From Nocardioides mangrovicus (lineage in GTDB: Bacteria; Actinomycetota; Actinomycetes; Propionibacteriales; Nocardioidaceae), in assembly GCF_003674065.1 (NCBI RefSeq), contig NZ_RDBE01000007.1, positions 279,845 through 343,844 on the forward strand: 64,000 nucleotides of DNA, in the 5' to 3' direction. The notes beneath the pieces were generated by a model that saw only the letters and a program-made list of their open reading frames with translations, did not search any database and was not told the DNA's origin. The position numbers were made by a program, and so were the translations under genes. Positions 27,686 to 35,754 of the stretch are shown here, piece by piece; the first letter of the stretch is position 1; each line of letters begins with the position of its first letter.

Positions 27686-29023
27686 ATGGGCAAGCAGGAG
27701 GACTTCGTACTGCGCGCGCTCGAGGAGCGCGAGGTGCGGTTCGTGCGGTTGTGGTTCACCGACGTGCTGGGCTACCTCAAGTCGGTCGCGGTCGCTCCGG
27801 CCGAGCTGGAGGGGGCCTTCAGCGAGGGCATCGGATTCGACGGGTCGGCCATCGAGGGGCTGGCACGCGTCACCGAGTCCGACATGCTGCTGCAGCCCGA
27901 CCCGGGCACGTTCCAGATACTGCCCTGGCGCGGTGAGGCGCCCGCCACGGCGCGCATGTTCTGCGACGTCGCGATGCCCGACGGCTCCGCGTCGTACGCC
28001 GACCCGCGGTTCGTGCTCAAGCGGACGCTCTCCAAGGCGGCCGAGCGCGGCTTCACCTTCTACACCCACCCCGAGATCGAGTTCTACCTGTTCCAGGGCA
28101 AGCCGGCGGCCGGCGACGAACCGGTGCCGGTCGACCGCAGCGGCTTCTTCGACCACACCGCCCAGAGCGCCGGCTCGGACTTCCGCCGCGAGGCGATCAC
28201 GATGCTGGAGAACATGGGCATCTCGGTGGAGTTCAGCCACCACGAGGGCGGTCCGGGCCAGCAGGAGATCGACCTGCGCTACGCCGACGCGCTCAGCACC
28301 GCCGACAACGTCATGACCTTTCGCACCGTGGTCCGCGAGGTGGCGCTCAACCAGGGCATCTGGGCCTCGTTCATGCCCAAGCCGTTCACCACGCACCCGG
28401 GCTCGGGGATGCACACCCACGTCTCGCTCTTCGAGGGCGAGAACAACGCCTTCTTCGAGGCGGGCGCGGAGTACCAGCTCTCGCAGACCGCGCGGCACTT
28501 CATCGCCGGGATCCTGGTGCACGCCGCGGAGATCAGCGCCGTGACCAACCAGTGGGTGAACTCCTACAAGCGGCTGATCGGCGGCGACGAGGCGCCCTCG
28601 TACGTGTGCTGGGGCCACAACAACCGCTCGGCCATGGTGCGGGTGCCGATGTACAAGCCGACCAAGGACCAGTCCGCCCGCATCGAGATCCGCACCCTCG
28701 ACGCCGCCTGCAACCCCTACCTCGCCTTCGCCGCCATCCTGGCCGCCGGGATGAAGGGGCTCGAGGAGGAGTACCCGCTGCCGCGCGAGACCGAGGACAA
28801 CGTCTGGTCGCTGACGCCCGCCGAGCGGCGGGCGCTCGGGCTGACGATGCTGCCCAAGAACCTCAACGACGCGATCTCCGTCGCCGAGGACTCCGAGCTG
28901 CTGGCCGAGACCCTGGGCGAGCACGTGTACGAGTTCTTCCTGCGCAACAAGCGCGCCGAGTGGGAGGAGTACCGCGGCCAGGTCAGCGCCTTCGAGCGCG
29001 ACCGGATGCTGCCGGTCATCTAG
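27686..29023 (+). CDS. glnA2: Glutamine synthetase, GlnA2 type
   Basis: 445 residues, class I-alpha-like glutamine synthetase. It opens with FVRLWFTDVLGYLKSVAV, has the catalytic loop FDGSAIEG and metal ligands in HPEIEFYLF and ISVEFSHHEGGPGQQEIDLR in pattern. It is closest in pattern to mycobacterial GlnA2. The site of the adenylylated Tyr in GlnA1 is Trp374 here (NVWSLTP), so it should not be controlled by GlnE. The glnE start overlaps its stop by one base. Mycobacterial relatives are reported to be dispensable; the role in vivo is unclear. Confidence 0.93.
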   Translation: MGKQEDFVLRALEEREVRFVRLWFTDVLGYLKSVAVAPAELEGAFSEGIGFDGSAIEGLARVTESDMLLQPDPGTFQILPWRGEAPATARMFCDVAMPDGSASYADPRFVLKRTLSKAAERGFTFYTHPEIEFYLFQGKPAAGDEPVPVDRSGFFDHTAQSAGSDFRREAITMLENMGISVEFSHHEGGPGQQEIDLRYADALSTADNVMTFRTVVREVALNQGIWASFMPKPFTTHPGSGMHTHVSLFEGENNAFFEAGAEYQLSQTARHFIAGILVHAAEISAVTNQWVNSYKRLIGGDEAPSYVCWGHNNRSAMVRVPMYKPTKDQSARIEIRTLDAACNPYLAFAAILAAGMKGLEEEYPLPRETEDNVWSLTPAERRALGLTMLPKNLNDAISVAEDSELLAETLGEHVYEFFLRNKRAEWEEYRGQVSAFERDRMLPVI

Positions 29024-31953
29024 TGCCCCGCCACGGCTCGGTCATCACCCCCGCCAACCTGGTCCGCGCCGGCTTCCAGGACGGCGACCGCGCGGCCGCG
29101 CAGCTCGACCGGCTGGGGGAGTGCGCCCCCGGCGTGGCCGAGCCGCTGGGGCCGCTGCTCGCGCGAACGGCCGACCCCGACCAGGCGCTGGACCAGCTGG
29201 TGGGTCTGGGCGACGCCCTGGGCGAGGAGTGCGCGGCGATGCTGCGCGCGGTCGCCGACGACGAGGGCACCGCGATGCGGCTTCTCAGCGTCCTCGGCCT
29301 CAGCCAGGCGCTGGGCGCCCACCTGCGCCGCCACCCCGAGCACTGGCACGAGCTGACCGACCCGACCCTGGGCACCACCCGGCCCGCGGCGTACGCCGTG
29401 CGGGCCGGGCTGCTGGCGGCGGTGGCCGAGCGTCCCTACGCCGAGGCGGTCGACGCGCTGAGAGTGGAGTACAACCGGGTGCTGCTGCGGCTGGCCGCCC
29501 GCGACCTGGCCCACGACGTCGGGGTCGACGACGTCGCCGCGGAGCTCTCCGACCTCGCCGCCGGCACGCTGGAGGCGGCGCTGGCGGTCGCGCGGACCGA
29601 GACCGGTGCCGAGGCCCGGCTCGCTGTCGTGGCCATGGGCAAGTGCGGGGCACACGAGCTGAACTACGTCAGCGACGTCGACGTCATCTTCGCCGCCGAG
29701 CCGGCCGACTCCGGCGCGACCCGGCTGGCCTCGACGCTGATGGGAGTCTGCTCGGCCCACACCGGCGAGGGCACGATCTGGCCGGTCGACGCCAACCTGC
29801 GGCCCGAGGGCCGTCAGGGTCCGCTGGTGCGCACCCTGGAGAGCCACACCGGCTACTACGAGCGGTGGGCCCACACCTGGGAGTTCCAGGCGCTCCTCAA
29901 GGCCCGGCCGGTGGCCGGCGACGCCGAGCTGGGACGGCTCTACGCCGAACGCATCCAGCCCTTCGTCTGGTCGGCCTCGCAGCGCGAGGGGTTCGTCGAG
30001 GAGGTGCAGGCGATGCGCCGGCGCGTCGTCGACCACATCCCGGCGGCCGATGCCGACCGTCAGCTCAAGCTCGGCGTGGGCGGGCTGCGCGACGTCGAGT
30101 TCGCGGTGCAGCTGCTGCAGCTGGTGCACGGCCGAACCGATGAGTCGCTGCGCGTGCCCACCACGCTCAGCGCGCTGGCCCGGCTCATCGACGGCGGCTA
30201 CGTGGGGCGCGACGACGGCCAGCAGATGCACGACGGCTACGCCTTCCTGCGCCGCCTGGAGCACCGCATCCAGCTCCAGCAGCTGCGGCGGACCCAGGTG
30301 GTGCCCGACGATCCCGCCTCGCTGCGGCGGCTGGGCCGCTCGCTGGGCTACCTCAAGGACTCCGGCGAGGAGCTGGAGAAGGAGTGGCGCCACCACCGGC
30401 TGAACGTGCGCCGGCTGCACGAGAAGCTCTTCTACCGCCCGCTGCTGGCCGCCGTCGCCCGATTGCCCGAGGATGGCGCCCGCCTCACGCCCGAAGCGGC
30501 CAGGGACCGGCTCGCCGCCCTCGGCTACGCCGACCCGACCGCCGCCCTGCGCCACCTGGAGGCGCTGACCACCGGCGTCTCGCGCAAGGCGGCCATCCAG
30601 CGCACGCTGCTGCCCGCAATGCTCGAGTGGTTCGCCGACGCCCCCGACCCCGATGCCGGGCTGTTCGGCTTCCGGCGCATCTCCGAGGCGCTGGGCCGCA
30701 CGCCCTGGTACCTGGGCCTGCTGCGCGACGAGGGCAAGGTGGCCCAACGGATGGCGCAGGTGCTGGCCACCAGCCGCTACGCCACCGACCTGCTGCAGCG
30801 CGAGCCCCAGGGCGTTCGCATCCTCGGCGCCGTGCTGACGCCGCTGACGGTCGAGGCCATCCGGACCGAGATGGAGGCGGCCGCCTCGCGCCGCGACGAC
30901 CCGCAGGAGGCGGTGCTCGCGGTGCGCGCGATCCGGCGTCGAGAGCTGCTGCGGATCAGCACCGCCGACCTGTGCGAGCCGTTCGGGGTGGCCGAGGTCG
31001 GCTACGCGCTGACCGACCTCACCGACGCCACCCTCGAGGTGGCGCTGGGCGAGGCCATCCGAGCCGTCGAGGCGGATCGCAAGGCGCCGCTGCCGACGAC
31101 GATGGCCGTCGTGGCCATGGGCCGCTACGGCGGCGGTGAGCTCGGCTACGGCAGCGACGCCGACGTCATGTTCGTGCACGACCCGCTGCCCGACGCCGAC
31201 GCGCACCAGGCCTCCTCGATGGCCAACGCGGTGGCCAACGAGCTGCGGCGGCTGCTCTCGCTACCCTCCACCGACCCGCCGCTCGACGTCGACGCCAACC
31301 TGCGCCCGGAGGGCAAGGGCGGGCCGCTGACCCGCACGCTGGCCGCCTACGCGGCCTACTACGCCAAGTGGTCGCACGTGTGGGAGAGCCAGGCGCTCCT
31401 GCGTGCCGACGCCGTGGTCGGCGACCGCGACCTGTGCCGCCGCTTCACCGAGATGATCGACCCGTTGCGCTACCCCGCGAGCGGGCTGAGCAGCGACGAC
31501 ATCGTCGAGATCCGACGCATCAAGGCCCGGGTGGACGGGGAGCGGCTGCCGCGCGGGGTCGACCCGGCCACCCACTTCAAGCTCGGCCGGGGCGGCATCG
31601 CCGACGTCGAGTGGACGGTGCAGCTGCTCCAGCTGCGACACGCCCACGAGGTCGACGGGCTGCGGACCCCCAAGACGTTGCCCGCGCTGGACGCCGCCGT
31701 CGCGGCCGGGCTGCTGGCCACCGGCGACGCCGAGGCGCTGCGCGCCGCGTGGCTGATGTCGAGCCGGGCCCGCAACGCCACCGTCCAGGTCCGTGGCCGC
31801 GCCTCCGACCAGCTGCCCCGCGACGCCCGCGAGCGCGCCGCGGTGGCCCAGCTGCTGCGCTACCCGGCCGGCGAGACCGACGCGATGGTCAACGACTACC
31901 AGCGTGTCTGCCGCCGGGCCGCCGCCGTCGTGGACCGGGTCTTCTGGCGCTGA
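29023..31953 (+). CDS. glnE: Glutamine synthetase adenylyltransferase/adenylyl-removing enzyme
   Basis: 976 residues with two nucleotidyltransferase halves. The first shows MGKCGAHELNYVSDVDV and the second MGRYGGGELGYGSDADVMF, each keeping the Asp-x-Asp metal site. Both are followed by helical GlnD-like domains (KLGVGGLRDVEF and KLGRGGIADVEW). One half adds AMP to a Tyr of GlnA1 and the other removes it. GTG 29023 overlaps the glnA2 stop. Its substrate GlnA1 is encoded about 19 kb away on the other strand, whereas in mycobacteria glnA1 is next to it. Confidence 0.95.
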   Translation: MPRHGSVITPANLVRAGFQDGDRAAAQLDRLGECAPGVAEPLGPLLARTADPDQALDQLVGLGDALGEECAAMLRAVADDEGTAMRLLSVLGLSQALGAHLRRHPEHWHELTDPTLGTTRPAAYAVRAGLLAAVAERPYAEAVDALRVEYNRVLLRLAARDLAHDVGVDDVAAELSDLAAGTLEAALAVARTETGAEARLAVVAMGKCGAHELNYVSDVDVIFAAEPADSGATRLASTLMGVCSAHTGEGTIWPVDANLRPEGRQGPLVRTLESHTGYYERWAHTWEFQALLKARPVAGDAELGRLYAERIQPFVWSASQREGFVEEVQAMRRRVVDHIPAADADRQLKLGVGGLRDVEFAVQLLQLVHGRTDESLRVPTTLSALARLIDGGYVGRDDGQQMHDGYAFLRRLEHRIQLQQLRRTQVVPDDPASLRRLGRSLGYLKDSGEELEKEWRHHRLNVRRLHEKLFYRPLLAAVARLPEDGARLTPEAARDRLAALGYADPTAALRHLEALTTGVSRKAAIQRTLLPAMLEWFADAPDPDAGLFGFRRISEALGRTPWYLGLLRDEGKVAQRMAQVLATSRYATDLLQREPQGVRILGAVLTPLTVEAIRTEMEAAASRRDDPQEAVLAVRAIRRRELLRISTADLCEPFGVAEVGYALTDLTDATLEVALGEAIRAVEADRKAPLPTTMAVVAMGRYGGGELGYGSDADVMFVHDPLPDADAHQASSMANAVANELRRLLSLPSTDPPLDVDANLRPEGKGGPLTRTLAAYAAYYAKWSHVWESQALLRADAVVGDRDLCRRFTEMIDPLRYPASGLSSDDIVEIRRIKARVDGERLPRGVDPATHFKLGRGGIADVEWTVQLLQLRHAHEVDGLRTPKTLPALDAAVAAGLLATGDAEALRAAWLMSSRARNATVQVRGRASDQLPRDARERAAVAQLLRYPAGETDAMVNDYQRVCRRAAAVVDRVFWR

Positions 31954-31960
31954 TGCCCCG

Positions 31961-32455
31961 GTGAAGCGAGTCTTGGTGGTCGGGATGTCCGGAGCGGGGA
32001 AGTCGACCGCCGCCCGTCGCCTCGCGCTCGCCGAGGGGATTCCCTTCCACGAGATGGACGCGCTCGCGATCGGGCCGGGTTGGTCGACGCCGACCCGCTT
32101 CGCCGAGGACGTCGCCGCGCTGGCCGCTGGTGACCGGTGGGTGGTGGACTCCTGGGCGCCGGCCGAGGTGCGCGGACTGCTGTGGTCGCGCGCTGACACG
32201 ATCGTCTGGTTGGACTACCCGCAGTGGGTGGTGCTGCCCCGCCTGCTGCGGCGGAGCCTGCACCGCTCGTGGACGCGCGAACCGCTCTTCGGCGGCAACG
32301 TCGAGCGGTGGCGCGACTGGCTCTTGCCCGGTCACCCGTTCTGGCACGCGCTCACCACCTTCGGCCGGCGCCGGCTCGCGATCGCCGACCTGGCCGCCGC
32401 GGCCCCTCACGCTCGGCTGGTCCGGGTGCGTCGTCCCGCCGAGCTGCCGTGGTGA
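31961..32455 (+). CDS. Small P-loop kinase-like protein (adenylate kinase-related)
   Basis: 164 residues with a Walker A loop GMSGAGKST at about residues 8-16 and an adenylate-kinase-like core. WSTPTRFAEDV and VVDSWAPAEVRG fit the family of small AAA/adenylate kinase-like proteins of unknown substrate. The start is GTG 31961, seven bases after the glnE stop, so it may be cotranscribed. The 3' end converges on the gtrA-like gene across a repeat element. Confidence 0.68.
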   Translation: MKRVLVVGMSGAGKSTAARRLALAEGIPFHEMDALAIGPGWSTPTRFAEDVAALAAGDRWVVDSWAPAEVRGLLWSRADTIVWLDYPQWVVLPRLLRRSLHRSWTREPLFGGNVERWRDWLLPGHPFWHALTTFGRRRLAIADLAAAAPHARLVRVRRPAELPW

Positions 32456-32464
32456 CCGGGTCTT

Positions 32465-33004
32465 CTAGCGGTAGGGACGGTCGTGGTGGTCGCGGCCGTG
32501 CCCGTTCACCATGGTGGCATGGTGAACGGCCACCTCCCACGACGTAGGACCCGTGGGAAGTGGCACTTCGTCGTGGGAAGCATCGGCGTACTCCGGGTCG
32601 GTCGAGGGTTCGACGTGCGGGAAGACCCATCGCTGGTAGGCCCACAGCCGGAAGAGCGTGCCGAGCCCCAGCCCGACCACGTTCGAGGAGATGTTCTCCG
32701 CGACTGGGTCGCGCAGCCCGAGCACGTAGCTGCTCAGCCCCAGGCAGGCGAGGCTGATCAGGAGCCCGATCCCGTTGAACGCGAAGAACAGCACGTACTC
32801 GCGGGCCACGCGATGGCGCGTGCGGCCCTCGAACGTCCACGCCCGGTTCCCGAGGTAGGCGACGGTGGTGGCGACGATCACCGAGATGGTCTTGCTGGTC
32901 AGTGGCCCCGCACCGACCACCAGCCGCATCAGGTTGAACACACCAGTGTCGACGAGGAAGGCCAGGATGCCGACCGCCCCGAACCGGGCGACGAGGCGGG
33001 TCAC
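32465..33004 (-). CDS. GtrA-like membrane protein
   Basis: 179 residues. Four membrane segments and the RFGAVGILAFLVDTGVFN start match GtrA (PF04138), thought to help move polyprenol-linked sugars across the membrane. The C-terminal 40 or so residues are hydrophilic and His-rich and are encoded by the 80-bp repeat at 32501-32580, so the repeat appears to have replaced or extended the original end. The start is GTG 33004, overlapping the sortase stop by four bases. It is the last gene of the surface-glycan operon. Confidence 0.82.
   Translation of the reverse strand: MTRLVARFGAVGILAFLVDTGVFNLMRLVVGAGPLTSKTISVIVATTVAYLGNRAWTFEGRTRHRVAREYVLFFAFNGIGLLISLACLGLSSYVLGLRDPVAENISSNVVGLGLGTLFRLWAYQRWVFPHVEPSTDPEYADASHDEVPLPTGPTSWEVAVHHATMVNGHGRDHHDRPYR
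32501..32580 (+). repeat. 80-bp structured repeat, copy A
   Basis: About 87% identical (70 of 80) to the minus-strand sequence at 62270-62349. It contains a 12-bp perfect hairpin (32502-32513 with 32518-32529), then a second hairpin between 32528-32540 and 32551-32564. Changes between the two copies in that second stem are compensatory (see findings). The core GGACCCGTGGGAAG is identical in both. It lies inside the last part of the gtrA-like coding sequence. Confidence 0.8.
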
Positions 33005-33717
33005 CGCGACACCAGGGTCGCGAAGACCACCAGGTTGCTCTCGTAGCCGTCGCGCCCGAACACGCCGTCGCAGGTGATCAGCCGCAGCTGCGCATCGGGG
33101 GTCGGGCCGTACACCTGCGCGGTGGGGAAGTCGCGCTTGCTCGCCGTCAGTGTCCGGTCGACCCGGAAGACCTGCGTGGTGCCGTCGGCGCTGCGGACGC
33201 GGATCACGTCGCCACGCTCCAGCTCGGAGAGCCGGGCGAAGACGGCCGGGCCGCCGGGGGAGTCGACGTGACCGGCGATGACCGCCGGGCCGGCCGCTCC
33301 GGGCCGGGGGCCGCCGGCGTACCAGCCCGCGACCTGCCAGTGCGGCGGCTTCTCCAGCGTGCCGTCGGGTTCCAGGGCGAGGCGGTCCAGCGCGGTGTGG
33401 ACGTCGATGCCGGGGATGGTGAGCTCGACCGGGGCCGCTACCGCGCTCTGCTGGGGCTCCTCCTCGGTCGTGGTGGTGGGCTGCGGGGTGGACTCGGCGG
33501 CTCGCTGGACCGCCTCGGCGTCCAGCGGGCGTGCGCCGTCGGTCCCCGACGCCGTCCCGGACGCCGACGTCGTGCCGTCCTCGGGACGGGAGACGGACGA
33601 GCGGTCGTGGCGCTCGGACGTCGCAGAGGCCGAGGTGCGCGCGCCGGCGAGCGCCAGGCCCACGGCCACCAGGGCGACGATCAGGCCGACGACGGCGAAC
33701 GTTCTCGAGCGGTGCAT
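33001..33717 (-). CDS. Class F sortase
   Basis: 238 residues with one N-terminal membrane anchor (residues 8-28), a Ser/Thr-rich linker to about 105, and a sortase barrel. Catalytic His lies in VIAGHVDS, Cys in RLITCDG, and a basic residue is expected in the GRDGYESN region. Class F sortases are typical of actinobacteria. It should cut a sorting signal in an exported protein and attach the protein to the wall or another amine. It overlaps the GH8 gene by one base and the gtrA gene by four. The DUF4397 protein of the operon is the likely substrate. Confidence 0.87.
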   Translation of the reverse strand: MHRSRTFAVVGLIVALVAVGLALAGARTSASATSERHDRSSVSRPEDGTTSASGTASGTDGARPLDAEAVQRAAESTPQPTTTTEEEPQQSAVAAPVELTIPGIDVHTALDRLALEPDGTLEKPPHWQVAGWYAGGPRPGAAGPAVIAGHVDSPGGPAVFARLSELERGDVIRVRSADGTTQVFRVDRTLTASKRDFPTAQVYGPTPDAQLRLITCDGVFGRDGYESNLVVFATLVSR

Positions 33718-34868
33718 CACGACTCCTTCGGTGCCAGAGGCGGGCAGCCGCCCAGCGTCCGGTCGGTCAGCATCAGCCGGCCCAGGACGCTCCAGGCGTC
33801 GCCGTAGTAGGTGGGAGTGCGCTGCCGGGCGCGGTCGGCGTCGGCGAGCAGTCGGGCGGTGGCGGCGCGCGAGCCGGCCACGGCGTCGCCGGCGGCGGCG
33901 GCCACCAGGGTCAACGGGCTCACGTCCTGCGTCTGCGGCGATCCACCGAGGTCGTAGACCGCCTTGGTGTCCGCGCCGGCCAGCAGGTCGGAGGTGCGAC
34001 GGGCCAGCGCCCGGTCGCCTGCGGTGCACGACTCGGCGTTGCGCACCAGCGTGCGGGCGGCGTCGTAGCCGAAGACCACCGATCCGCCCGAGGGGCTCGA
34101 CGTGGCGTGCACCGAGCCGTCCTGGTCGACCTGCGCCCAGTCCGGCGGCAGGTGGTCCTCGGGCGTCGCCGCCGTGAGCGCGGCGCGCGAGCCCTTCTCC
34201 AGCTCGGCCCAGCGGTCGTCACCGCTGGCACGGGACAGCAGCCGGGTGGCGGCCGGCGAGACGTAGCTGGGGTTGAAGGCGTACGGCGCAGACGTCGCCC
34301 AGCTGCCGGCCACCAGGATGCGCCCCAGTGGTGTCACCACGGTCTCGTGGTCCAAGATCGCGGTGCCCAGCCGCACGCCGGCGCGCGTCCAGGCGGCCTC
34401 GTCGAAGACCCGTCCGGCGACGACGAGCGCGCGCGCCGTGTCCAGGTCGGCGTCCGCGGCCGAGGTGGCGTCGACGACCGACCCGTTCTGCCAGTGCCAG
34501 CTGAGCAGACCGTCGTCGCGGTGCAGGTGCTGTCGGCTCCAGTCCCAGACCCGCTCGAAGGCGCTGCGGTCGCCGGCGGCGACGGCGATGAGCATGGCGT
34601 ACGCCTGCCCCTCGCTGACCGTGTCACCCCCCTGGTCGCGGCGCACGACCCGGCCGTCGGCGAGCACGTAACGGTCCAGGAAGTGCCGGGGTGTCAGGGC
34701 GGAGCGGTCCGCCGGCAACGCCACCGACACCGCAGTCCTGGGCGGGTCGTCGGCGAACGGGCCCGCCTTGGTCACCACCAGGGCCAGCAGCAGGGCGACC
34801 GCGAGCGAGCAGGCTCCGACCGCCAGCAGGAGGCGGCGCGAGCGACGGTCCGCGACGCGGCGGGTCAC
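33717..34868 (-). CDS. Glycosyl hydrolase family 8 (endoglucanase-type), exported
   Basis: 383 residues with an N-terminal signal anchor (residues 11-34) after a basic stretch. The catalytic acid is Glu in the GH8 motif VSEGQAYAM, and DADLDTARALV carries the conserved Asp. GH8 enzymes cut beta-1,4-glucans, chitosan or mixed-linkage glucans, and BcsZ-type members accompany cellulose synthase. Here it is coupled to the sortase gene and lies downstream of a processive GT2, so trimming the polymer made by that synthase is the likely job. The start is GTG 34868, overlapping the DUF4397 stop by four bases. Confidence 0.84.
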   Translation of the reverse strand: MTRRVADRRSRRLLLAVGACSLAVALLLALVVTKAGPFADDPPRTAVSVALPADRSALTPRHFLDRYVLADGRVVRRDQGGDTVSEGQAYAMLIAVAAGDRSAFERVWDWSRQHLHRDDGLLSWHWQNGSVVDATSAADADLDTARALVVAGRVFDEAAWTRAGVRLGTAILDHETVVTPLGRILVAGSWATSAPYAFNPSYVSPAATRLLSRASGDDRWAELEKGSRAALTAATPEDHLPPDWAQVDQDGSVHATSSPSGGSVVFGYDAARTLVRNAESCTAGDRALARRTSDLLAGADTKAVYDLGGSPQTQDVSPLTLVAAAAGDAVAGSRAATARLLADADRARQRTPTYYGDAWSVLGRLMLTDRTLGGCPPLAPKES

Positions 34869-35725
34869 GCCGTGCCGACGGTCCTGCCGACCGCCGTACC
34901 GACCGTGCTGGCGCCGCGCAGCGCCACCTCGGCCGAACGCGAGAGGTACCCGCCGCCGGTGTCGACACCGCCCGTGGGCATGGTCGCCGTACCGGCGCTG
35001 TCCACGGCCGGCACGACGCGCAACCCGCTGCCGTCGGTGCCGTCGAGCACCAGCAGCGTGTAGACGCCGCCGGCGGCGACGGTGACCCGGCGGGTGCTGG
35101 CCGGCACGCCGGAGCCGCTCGCGGCGCTCACCCGGATCGTCCAGCTCTGCGCGGGCACCTCGGCGTAGCCGCTGACCGAGCCGGCCGTGGCGTTCTGCGC
35201 CAGCTGCGGGCCGCCGACCACGGAGGCATCGACGGAGCGCACGTCGCCGGCCCCGGAGACCAGCCGGATCCGGGCCTGGCCGGACGCGGGCGGGGTGAGG
35301 TCGTCGGTGACGACCCGCGCGTTGACGTCCGAGGCGGTCCCGGTGGCGAAGACGGTCGAGGCCGTCCCGTCCTTGACCCGCACGCTCTGGCGCACCATGG
35401 CCTGGGACATGCTCTTCCCGGCGGGCACGACCGCGACCGTGTACAGGCCCGCCGGCACGCGCTCGTAGGCCGAGAGCGTGCCGTAGGAGACGTGCTGGAG
35501 GGTGCGGGTGCGTCCGCCGCGGAACGGCGAGATCTCGATGTCGGCCTCGCCGACACCCGAGGCCAGGTGGCCCGCACGGATCCAGCCCGCACGGCCGGCG
35601 GCGTCGGTGGCCGCCGTGGCCGGGACCTGCCCGAACGCCAGCAGGGCGGCGGCGAGCAGCGTGCTCAGGCCCGCTACGAGCGCGGAGCGGTGTCGGCGCC
35701 AGTGGAGGTGGGGGTGGGTGTGCAT
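34865..35725 (-). CDS. Exported DUF4397 protein with C-terminal sorting-like region
   Basis: 286 residues. A Sec signal peptide at 10-38 ends in ATAAT. Two DUF4397 beta-sandwich repeats follow (GWIRAGHLASG... and ARIRLVSGAGDVRSVD...). Near the C-terminus a MPTGGVDTGGG segment precedes a moderately hydrophobic stretch without a strong positive tail. DUF4397 proteins near class F sortases are common in actinobacteria, and this segment may be the sorting signal. AGGAG lies seven bases before ATG 35725. No enzyme function is expected; a surface or adhesion role is inferred. Confidence 0.8.
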   Translation of the reverse strand: MHTHPHLHWRRHRSALVAGLSTLLAAALLAFGQVPATAATDAAGRAGWIRAGHLASGVGEADIEISPFRGGRTRTLQHVSYGTLSAYERVPAGLYTVAVVPAGKSMSQAMVRQSVRVKDGTASTVFATGTASDVNARVVTDDLTPPASGQARIRLVSGAGDVRSVDASVVGGPQLAQNATAGSVSGYAEVPAQSWTIRVSAASGSGVPASTRRVTVAAGGVYTLLVLDGTDGSGLRVVPAVDSAGTATMPTGGVDTGGGYLSRSAEVALRGASTVGTAVGRTVGTA

Positions 35726-35754
35726 CGCGTTTCTCCTCTGCGGGTGAGGGATGG

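Noticed and set aside
26414..28924. Very long minus-strand open frame opposite the CtaG-like gene and glnA2
   Set aside because: It has no recognisable domain and is the antisense shadow of well-supported genes.
29020..31206. Long minus-strand open frame opposite glnE
   Set aside because: It is an antisense shadow; glnE has all its motifs on the other strand.
32501..32580. Treating copy A only as the normal terminator of the gtrA-like gene
   Set aside because: A second copy 30 kb away with compensatory changes, and its place before the stop codon, do not fit a simple terminator.
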